Shown: positions 58,152 to 64,000 of the stretch, piece by piece
Layout: every line of letters starts with the position of its first letter
Numbering within the stretch: position 1 is the stretch's first letter
Assembly: GCA_958296175.1 (NCBI GenBank)
Contig: OY282448.1
Coordinates: 558,001-622,000, forward strand
Source of the DNA: an uncultured Chloroflexota bacterium
GTDB lineage: Bacteria; Chloroflexota; UBA11872
Reading direction: 5' to 3'
Length of the DNA: 64,000 nucleotides
Notes under the pieces: model-generated
Database searches by the model: none
What the model saw: the letters and a program-made list of their open reading frames with translations, nothing else
Told to the model about the DNA's origin: nothing
Program-made: the position numbers and the translations under genes

Positions 58152-59218
58152 GGCGGCTGCGCGTCTTGCACCTCTCGCCCACCTGGTTCGGCGACGAGTC
58201 GGTGCGGGGCGGCGGCGAACGCTACCCGCTCGAACTCGCCCGCGCCATGGCCCCGCACGCCGACACGCGCCTGGCCGCCTTTGGCGGACGGCCCGGCGTG
58301 CGCACGGTTGCCGGGTTCGACATCGAGGTGCAGCGCACCTGGCGCTGGCTGCGCGGGCGCCCGAACGACGCCATCGGGCCCGGGTTTCTGCGCGCCCTGG
58401 TCTGGGCGGACGTGGTGCACTGCCACCAGGCCCGCACCGGGATAACCGCGCTGGCCGCGCTGGCCGGGCGCGCGCTGCGCAAACGCGTCTTCGTCACCGA
58501 CCACGGCGGCGGCGGCGTGAACTGGGTGCGCCGCCTGCGCATTGGCGGCTGGATAGAGGCGCAGCTGGCGCAGAGCACGTTCGCCGCCGCCACCCTGCCC
58601 TATGTGGGACGCCGCGCGGAAGTCGTCTACGCCGGCGTCGACGCCGACATCTACGCGCCAGGTCCCGCCAAAGTTCCCGGGCGCGTCGTGTTCGTGGGCC
58701 GGCTGCTGCCGCACAAAGGCGTAGAAACCGCCATCCGGGGCCTCCCCGCCCAGGCAAGCCTCGACGTCTACGGGCGGCCTTACGACCAGGCGTACCTGGA
58801 CTTCCTGCGCACCGAGGCCGCCGCGCGGCCAGTGCGCATCCACACCCGCGCGTCCGACGCCCAGATCGTCGCCGCCCTCGCGTCCGCCAGCGCCTTCGTC
58901 ATGCCCTCGGTCTACACCAACTACCTGGGGCGCCGCCAGGAGCTGCCGGAGCTCGTGGGGCTGGCCCCGCTGGAAGCCATGGCCTGCGGAACCGCCGCGG
59001 TTGTGTCGGACGTGGCCGGGATGCCCGAAATCATGCCGGCCGACGCCGGCGCCGTGGTTCCGCCGGGCGATCCGGCCGCGCTGCGCCGCGCGCTTACGCC
59101 GCTGACCAGCTCGCTGGATCTCGCCCTGCGCCGCGGGCGGGCGGCGCGGCGGCACGTGCTGCACCGCTTCACCTGGGCCGCCGTGGCCGACCGCTGCCTT
59201 GCGGCCTACACCGCCTAG
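58148..59218 (+). CDS. glycosyltransferase family 4
   Basis: A 356-residue GT-B enzyme. RVLHLSPTWFGDESVRGGGE forms the N-terminal strand and glycine loop; VVHCHQARTGITAL follows; VVFVGRLLPHKGVETAIRGL starts the donor domain. The acidic pair is in ELPELVGLAPLEAMACGTAA. VFVTDHGGGGVNWVRR is an unusually Gly-rich loop in the cleft. GTGA overlap with the methyltransferase gene. Confidence 0.9.
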   Translation: MRRLRVLHLSPTWFGDESVRGGGERYPLELARAMAPHADTRLAAFGGRPGVRTVAGFDIEVQRTWRWLRGRPNDAIGPGFLRALVWADVVHCHQARTGITALAALAGRALRKRVFVTDHGGGGVNWVRRLRIGGWIEAQLAQSTFAAATLPYVGRRAEVVYAGVDADIYAPGPAKVPGRVVFVGRLLPHKGVETAIRGLPAQASLDVYGRPYDQAYLDFLRTEAAARPVRIHTRASDAQIVAALASASAFVMPSVYTNYLGRRQELPELVGLAPLEAMACGTAAVVSDVAGMPEIMPADAGAVVPPGDPAALRRALTPLTSSLDLALRRGRAARRHVLHRFTWAAVADRCLAAYTA

Positions 59219-59221
59219 AAT
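59216..59221 (+). promoter_or_regulatory. candidate -10 element TAGAAT
   Basis: TAGAAT overlaps the stop of the preceding glycosyltransferase and lies 27 bases before the next ATG. This is one of the few places in the locus with a real gap between genes, so an internal promoter is plausible. No clear -35. Confidence 0.35.
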
Positions 59222-59248
59222 CCCCCAAGCGCTCCCACCCGGCGGCAC

Positions 59249-60469
59249 ATGCGCATCGCGCTCCTTGCGGACACCTATCCGCCCCTGAACCGGGGCGGCG
59301 CCGGGATTGTGGTGGAACGCCTGGCCCGCGCCTTCGCCGCCCGCGGCCACCGCGTGTGCGTGGTGGCAACCACCGCCGAGCGGCCAGGGGTTTGCACCCA
59401 GGACGGCGTGCGCGTGCACCGCCTGCGCTCGCGCTATCCCGAACGCTTCCGCAACACCGCGGCCATGGCCAATCCCCAGCTGCTGGGCGGCGTGCGCCGG
59501 GCGCTGCGCGCGTTCCGGCCCGACGTGGTGCACGCGCACAACGTGCACCAGCACCTGTCCTTCGCGGCGCTGCGCGAGGCCGACGACCTCGGCGCGCCCG
59601 TGCTCTACACCGCGCACGATTACTTGCTGTTCTGCTGCATCAAGTTCATCTGCACCGGCGGAACGGTGGACTTCCGCCAGCGCTGGTTCAACTGCGCCAA
59701 GTGCCAGCGCTTTCGCTGGAACCCCGCCCGCAACGCCGTCATCCGCCGGCAGGTCGAGCGGCGCGTCGACCATCTGTTCGCCATCAGCCGCGCCCTGCAA
59801 ACCGCGCTGCGCGCCAACGGCTACGGCGGCGCGGAGGTCGTGTACAACGGCGTGGATCTGGACTGGTGGCGGCAGGGCGACGCCGCGGCCTTCCGCGCGG
59901 CCCACGGGCTCGATGACGCCCCGCTGGCGCTGCTGGCGGCGCGCGTCTCGCGCGAAAAGGGCGCCGAGGCCGCCATCCACGCCCTGGCGCGGTCGAGCCA
60001 TCCCCAGCTGCGGCTCCTGATTGCGGGCGAGAACCCGCGCTACACCCCCAAGCTGCGCCGCCTGGCGCGCGAGCTGGGCGTAGGCCGGCGGCTGCTGCTG
60101 CCCGGCTGGCTCTCGCCCCAGGAGCTGCGCAACGCCTACGCCGCCGCCGCGGTCACCCTGGCGCCGTCCACCTACCCCGACCCTTTCAACCTGACGCTGA
60201 TCGAGTCCATGGCCGCCGGCCGCCCGGTGATTGCCTCCGCCCTGGGCGCGGGCCCCGAAATCGTGGCCGACGGCGCCTGGGGCTACGTGGTCGACCCCGC
60301 CGACGCCGCGGCGCTGGCCGACCGTCTGGACCTGATCGCGGCCAACCCCGACCGCGCCGCGCGTCTGGGCGCCGCGGGGCGCCGGCGCGCCGTCGAGGCG
60401 TTTGGCCTGCCGCGGCAGGTCGACCGAACCCTGGCGCGCTACCAGGCCGTGCAGTCGGCGCTGGGGTGA
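59249..60469 (+). CDS. glycosyltransferase family 4 with Cys-containing insert
   Basis: A 406-residue GT-B enzyme. LLADTYPPLNRGGAGIVVER begins the acceptor domain. TAHDYLLFCCIKFICTGGTV and FNCAKCQRF form an insert with five cysteines (CC, C, CxxC) that could hold zinc, known in a subset of GT4 enzymes. The donor domain has LLAARVSREKGAEAAIHAL, LLIAGENPRYTPKLRRLARE, and a DPFNLTLIESMAAGRPVIAS motif. Preceded by a TAGAAT candidate promoter. Ends in a GTGA overlap. Confidence 0.9.
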   Translation: MRIALLADTYPPLNRGGAGIVVERLARAFAARGHRVCVVATTAERPGVCTQDGVRVHRLRSRYPERFRNTAAMANPQLLGGVRRALRAFRPDVVHAHNVHQHLSFAALREADDLGAPVLYTAHDYLLFCCIKFICTGGTVDFRQRWFNCAKCQRFRWNPARNAVIRRQVERRVDHLFAISRALQTALRANGYGGAEVVYNGVDLDWWRQGDAAAFRAAHGLDDAPLALLAARVSREKGAEAAIHALARSSHPQLRLLIAGENPRYTPKLRRLARELGVGRRLLLPGWLSPQELRNAYAAAAVTLAPSTYPDPFNLTLIESMAAGRPVIASALGAGPEIVADGAWGYVVDPADAAALADRLDLIAANPDRAARLGAAGRRRAVEAFGLPRQVDRTLARYQAVQSALG

Positions 60470-61626
60470 CCCGACGCCCGCGCATCCTGCACGTCATCAC
60501 CTCGCTGGCCGTTGGCGGGGCGCAGCGCCACCTGCTGAGCCTGCTGCCCGGCCTGCGCGCGTTTGCCGACCTCGATCTGGCCTACTTCCGCGACCACGAC
60601 CTGGCGCCCCAGGCGCGGCCCCTGGCCGCCAACCTGCATTACCTCCCCATGGCCGGGCCGTCGGGCGCGCTGCGGCTGCCGCGCCTGGCCCTGCTGATGC
60701 GGCGCGGGCGTTACGACCTGGTGCACACGCACCTGCTGCGCGCCGACGTGTACGGCGCCCTGGCGGCGCGAGCGGCCGGCGTGCGCGCCGTAGTGGCCAC
60801 CAAGCACAACATCGAAGCGCGGCTGGACGCGCCGCACGCGCGCGCGCTGCACTGGCTGGCCACGCGCCCGACCCGGCGCACCATCGCCATCTCCAACGCC
60901 GTGGCGCGCTGGGGGCGCGAGCGGCTGGCCATCCCGCCCCACCGCATCCAGGTCATCCGCTACGGCCTCCAGGCCGCGCCGTTCCAAGGTCTGGATCGAC
61001 GCTCGGCGCGCGCCGACCTGGGCCTTCCCCCAGACGCGCCCGTGGTCCTCTGCCCGGCGCGCCTCGATCCCCAAAAGCGTCACGACCGGCTCCTGCGCGC
61101 CTTTGCCGCCGTGCGGCGCGACCTGCCGAACGCCTTGCTGGTGTGCGCCGGCGACACGCAGCTGGGCGGCCCCGCCTACCGCGCCCGCCTGCAACGCCTG
61201 ACCCAGGACCTGCGCCTGCAAGACGCCGTGCAATGGCTGGGGCTGCGCGCGGACGTGCCCGCCCTGCTGGCCGCCGCCGACGTGGTGGTGCTGGCCTCGG
61301 ACTGGGAAGGCCTGGGCCTGGCGCTCATGGAAGCCGCCATGGCGGGGCGCCCGGTCGTCGCCACGGCCGTCGGCGGCGTCCCCGAAATCGTGCGCCACCC
61401 CCACACCGGCCTGCTGGTTCCCCCCGCCAACGAGCCCCAGCTTGCGTTGGCCCTAACGCGGCTCCTGCGCGACCATCGGCTGCGCGCCGCCATGGCCTGC
61501 GCCGCCCGCCAGCACGCGCTGGCCGAGTTCGACCTCCCCCGCATGCACCGCGCCACCCTGACGCTCTACGAGCAAACGCTGGCCGAAACAGCGCGGCGTT
61601 CGCCCCCGCCCCGCCCTGGCGCGTGA
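60466..61626 (+). CDS. glycosyltransferase family 4
   Basis: A 386-residue GT-B enzyme, last of the polysaccharide run. ILHVITSLAVGGAQRHLLSL is the classic GT4 N-terminus (VGGAQ loop). VVATKHNIEARLD, then VLCPARLDPQKRHDRLLRAF begins the donor domain; LLVCAGDTQLGGPAYR and SDWEGLGLALMEAAMAGRPV (E-x7-E) complete it. No co-directional overlap follows, and the next gene has its own candidate promoter, so the transcript may end here. Confidence 0.92.
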   Translation: MTRRPRILHVITSLAVGGAQRHLLSLLPGLRAFADLDLAYFRDHDLAPQARPLAANLHYLPMAGPSGALRLPRLALLMRRGRYDLVHTHLLRADVYGALAARAAGVRAVVATKHNIEARLDAPHARALHWLATRPTRRTIAISNAVARWGRERLAIPPHRIQVIRYGLQAAPFQGLDRRSARADLGLPPDAPVVLCPARLDPQKRHDRLLRAFAAVRRDLPNALLVCAGDTQLGGPAYRARLQRLTQDLRLQDAVQWLGLRADVPALLAAADVVVLASDWEGLGLALMEAAMAGRPVVATAVGGVPEIVRHPHTGLLVPPANEPQLALALTRLLRDHRLRAAMACAARQHALAEFDLPRMHRATLTLYEQTLAETARRSPPPRPGA

Positions 61627-61676
61627 GGGCGAGGGGAACGAAGCCGCGGCGAAGGGTCGGATGGCCGGGGCGTCGG

Positions 61677-61682
61677 TAGTAT
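61677..61682 (+). promoter_or_regulatory. candidate -10 element TAGTAT
   Basis: TAGTAT, followed by TTTTG, in the 93-base gap before the threonine aldolase GTG at 61720. It marks the probable start of a new transcription unit after the polysaccharide genes. Confidence 0.4.
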
Positions 61683-61719
61683 TTTGGTGCTGCGTCTTGT
61701 TCCAGCGCCTGGGGCCGCC

Positions 61720-62772
61720 GTGTCTGATCCAACGATCGATCTGCGCAGCGACACGCTCACCTCGCCCACGCCGGCCATGCGGCGGGCCATGGCGGACGCC
61801 GAGGTTGGGGACGACGTGTTTGGCGAAGACCCCACGGTGCGCTCGCTGGAGGAGCGCTGCGCCGAGCTGTTCGGCATGGAGGCGGCGCTGTTCGTGGCCA
61901 GCGGCACCCAGGGCAACCTCTGCGCGCTGCTGACGCATTGCCGCCCGCGGCAGGAAGTGATTGCCGACCGCGGCTGCCACGTGGTGACCTGGGAAGTCGG
62001 CGGCTGGGCCTCGCTGGCCGGCGTAACGATGGCCGCCGTGGACGCCCCGCGCGGCGTGCTCACCCCGGCGCTGCTGCGCGCCGCGGCCAAGCCCGCCAAC
62101 GTGCACCTGGTGACCCCGCATCTGGTCTGGGTCGAAAACACGCACAACACCGCCGGCGGCACCTGCACCAGCCCGTTGCAGATGGACGCGCTGGTGGACG
62201 CCGCCCGCGCGCTGGGTCTGCGCGTGCACGTGGACGGCGCGCGCATCTTCAACGCGGCCGCCGCGCTGGACGTGGAGGTCGCGCGGCTGACGGCGGGCGC
62301 CGACAGCGTGCAGTTCTGCTTGTCCAAGGGCCTGGGCGCGCCGGTCGGCTCCCTGCTGCTGGGCGGCGCCGACTTCATCCACGAGGCGCGGCGCGTGCGC
62401 AAGATGGTGGGCGGCGGCATGCGCCAGGTGGGCGTGCTGGCCGCCGCCGGTCACGCGGCGCTGGACGAGATTCCGCCGCTGCTGCGCCATGACCACGACA
62501 ACGCGCGCCTGCTGGCCGAGCTGCTGAGCGACGTGCCCGGCCTGGGCGTCGACCTCGGCCTGGTCGAAACGAACATCGTGTTCTTCGACCTGGCCCCGCG
62601 GCTGGGGCCGCCCACGGCCTTCGCGGCCCGCCTGGAAGAACGCGGCGTGCGCGTGGTGGGGTTCGACGACGCGAACCGCTGCCGCGCGGTCACCTACCAC
62701 CAGGTGACCACCGACGACATGCGCCGCGCCGCCGAGGTCGTGGCCGCCGCCGCGGCCGACGGCCTGAGCTGA
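61720..62772 (+). CDS. ltaE: low-specificity L-threonine aldolase
   Basis: A 350-residue fold-type I PLP enzyme that splits threonine and allo-threonine to glycine and acetaldehyde. IDLRSDTLTSPTPAMRRAM at the N-terminus, GDDVFGEDPTVRSLE, ASGTQGNLCALL, HVDGARIFNAAAAL and the PLP lysine in FCLSKGLGAPVGS (about Lys203) are all diagnostic. The GTG at 61720 fits the family start; the frame is open 36 bases further upstream. A single base separates its stop from the next GTG, so the two are co-transcribed. Confidence 0.93.
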   Translation: MSDPTIDLRSDTLTSPTPAMRRAMADAEVGDDVFGEDPTVRSLEERCAELFGMEAALFVASGTQGNLCALLTHCRPRQEVIADRGCHVVTWEVGGWASLAGVTMAAVDAPRGVLTPALLRAAAKPANVHLVTPHLVWVENTHNTAGGTCTSPLQMDALVDAARALGLRVHVDGARIFNAAAALDVEVARLTAGADSVQFCLSKGLGAPVGSLLLGGADFIHEARRVRKMVGGGMRQVGVLAAAGHAALDEIPPLLRHDHDNARLLAELLSDVPGLGVDLGLVETNIVFFDLAPRLGPPTAFAARLEERGVRVVGFDDANRCRAVTYHQVTTDDMRRAAEVVAAAAADGLS

Positions 62773-62773
62773 C

Positions 62774-63835
62774 GTGGACGTTCTGGTCACCGGCGCCACC
62801 GGTCACCTGGGGCCGTTCGTCATTCAGGCGCTGCGCGCCGACGGCCATCGCGTGCGCGCGCTCGTTCGGTCGGGCAGCAACCGCAGCTGGCTGGAGGCCA
62901 ACACCGTGGCGGCGGTGGAGGGCGACATCCTGGACCCGGCCACGCTGCCGGCGGCCGCTGCGGACATGGCCGCGGTGGTGCATCTGGCCGGTCTGCACGA
63001 CTCCTGGGCCAAACGCCGCAGCGACTTCGCGCGCGTGAACGTCGACGGCGCGCGGCACGTGCACGACGCCGCCGCCGCCGCCGGCTGCCGCCGGCTGGTG
63101 TTCGTCAGCAGCGGCGCAGCCATCGGCGAAGCCGAAGAAGAGGTCGGCGACGAGACCACCCAGCGGCGCGGCTACGCGCTGAGCGACTACGAACGCTCCA
63201 AGGTCGCGGCCGAAGCCGCGCTGCTCCAGGCCGGCGCGCCGCCCGACGTTGTAATCGTGAATCCCGGCACCGTCTACGGACCCGGCGACGCGTCGGGCAC
63301 GGGGCAGGCCCTGATTGGCGCGCTGAGCGGGCGGCTGGCCGTGTCGGTGGACGAACCGGCGCCCTGGGTGTTCGTGGAAGACCTGGCGCGCGGCATTGCG
63401 CTGGCGCTGGTGCGCGGGCGTCCCAGTCAGCGCTACATCCTGTCCGGCCAGAACCTCTCGCGGCTGGCGTTTCTGCGCCGCGCGGTGGAGCTGGCCGGCC
63501 TGGATCACGAGATCAAACCGGCCGCGCCGCTGGCCTGGCAGGCATTCACGCTGCTCTACGGCCTGCAAGCCTGGCTGACCCGCCGCCGTCCCACCATCTC
63601 GCGCGCCGCCGTGCGCATTGCCCTGCACGGCAGCCAGCTGGACGGATCGAAAGCCGAGCGCGATCTGGGCCTGGCCTACACGCCGCTGGACGACGGGCTG
63701 GACGTGACGCTGGACTGGCTGCACGACGCCGGGCTGGTGGACCTGCCGGAGGACGATGACCCGAACGACGCGCCCGCCAGCGGCGGCGGCTCCCAGGTGC
63801 GCCCCGATACCAGCCCGCCGACCCGCGATGTCTGA
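62774..63835 (+). CDS. NAD-dependent epimerase/dehydratase (extended SDR)
   Basis: A 353-residue extended short-chain dehydrogenase. TGATGHLGPFVIQAL binds NAD(P); VVHLAGLHDSWAKRR, the Ser in FVSSGAAIG, and YERSK supply the pocket and catalytic Tyr/Lys. The C-terminal half resembles 3-beta-HSD/dihydroflavonol-reductase-like enzymes (NPGTVYGPGD, WVFVEDLARGIALAL) more than nucleotide-sugar epimerases. The last ~25 residues are a polar tail (EDDDPNDAPASGGG). GTG start; its stop lies 5 bases inside the next gene. Confidence 0.88.
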   Translation: MDVLVTGATGHLGPFVIQALRADGHRVRALVRSGSNRSWLEANTVAAVEGDILDPATLPAAAADMAAVVHLAGLHDSWAKRRSDFARVNVDGARHVHDAAAAAGCRRLVFVSSGAAIGEAEEEVGDETTQRRGYALSDYERSKVAAEAALLQAGAPPDVVIVNPGTVYGPGDASGTGQALIGALSGRLAVSVDEPAPWVFVEDLARGIALALVRGRPSQRYILSGQNLSRLAFLRRAVELAGLDHEIKPAAPLAWQAFTLLYGLQAWLTRRRPTISRAAVRIALHGSQLDGSKAERDLGLAYTPLDDGLDVTLDWLHDAGLVDLPEDDDPNDAPASGGGSQVRPDTSPPTRDV

Positions 63836-64000
63836 CCCGCCTGACGTCGAAGCCGACACGCGGGCCTACTACCGGGCGCGCGCCTCCGAATACGAGCAGT
63901 GGCTGCGCCGCCAGGGCCGCTACGCGCACGGCCCCGACGACGACGACGACTGGCGCGGCGAACTGCGCACGCTCTCGCAGTTCGCCGGCGCGGCCGCGGG
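63828..64000 (+). CDS. N-terminal part of a SAM-dependent methyltransferase-like protein
   Basis: The ATG overlaps the epimerase stop by 8 bases, and the frame runs off the window after 57 codons. RAYYRARASEYEQWLRRQGR, then a short Asp run and ELRTLSQFAGAA, match the lead-in helix of class I methyltransferases (YYxxRAxEYxxW pattern), in which the SAM motif would come next. The call rests only on this lead-in. Confidence 0.6.
   Translation, partial: MSDPPDVEADTRAYYRARASEYEQWLRRQGRYAHGPDDDDDWRGELRTLSQFAGAAA

Noticed and set aside
42698..61626. Secondary-metabolite (glycosylated natural product) cluster
   Set aside because: No polyketide, peptide or terpene core enzyme; the flippase, acyltransferase and multiple GT4 enzymes fit a surface glycan.
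1..64000. tRNA, rRNA or riboswitch genes
   Set aside because: I found no recognisable T-loop, rRNA core or riboswitch consensus by eye; a covariance-model scan would be needed to exclude small RNAs.

Overview
The window is a GC-rich chromosomal segment (about 70 % G+C where I counted single lines), densely coded, with many GTG starts and many ATGA/GTGA stop-start overlaps. It shows no phage or transposase gene and no rRNA, tRNA or CRISPR that I can recognise. The mix of genes (several Gfo/Idh oxidoreductases, xylose-isomerase-like TIM barrels, RraA-like aldolase, sulfatase, M19/M20/C45 hydrolases, DUF362, tandem MoeA proteins, ComEA/ComEC) and the CTCTCCC..GGGAGAG intergenic palindromes suggest an uncultured heterotrophic Chloroflexota-like bacterium. 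That assignment is an inference from gene content only.

Layout. 1-4318: end of a UPF1/DNA2-like helicase, M20 amidohydrolase, lipoprotein cyclophilin, HhH-GPD glycosylase, LspA. 4564-8485: sugar-epimerase-like barrel, Gfo/Idh oxidoreductase, class V aminotransferase, convergent RraA-like aldolase. 8734-15971 (minus strand): moeA, MoeA-PBP fusion, comEA, comEC, proC. 16162-19520: small hypotheticals and a two-component set (response regulator-PAS, GAF histidine kinase, CheY-like regulator). 19684-26654: two more Gfo/Idh enzymes, DUF362 protein, epimerase, NHL propeller, TIM barrel.

26870-30774 is a defence locus: D12-class adenine methyltransferase followed by a SacI-like restriction endonuclease of much lower G+C, then (across a divergent DUF2905 gene) a second DNA methyltransferase. 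30917-35567: sulfatase, zinc alcohol dehydrogenase, SDR, M19 dipeptidase. 35616-39591 is a scarred accessory patch: a decapeptide-repeat protein, a decayed VapC, an aldo/keto reductase, a tandem segmental duplication carrying two membrane/RanBP2-type zinc-finger genes (one cut by a stop codon), and an intact Phd-VapC pair. 39720-42392: C45 peptidase, TIM barrel, SDR with a duplicated start region.

42698-61626 is one co-directional surface-polysaccharide locus: nine GT-B family 4-type glycosyltransferases, one CgeB-type glycosyltransferase, a hexapeptide acyltransferase, a SAM methyltransferase, a Wzx-like flippase, a YfhO-type polytopic protein and an unassigned helical-plus-beta protein. No initiating phosphoglycosyltransferase or clear Wzy polymerase is visible. 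The window ends with threonine aldolase, an NAD-dependent epimerase and the start of a methyltransferase.
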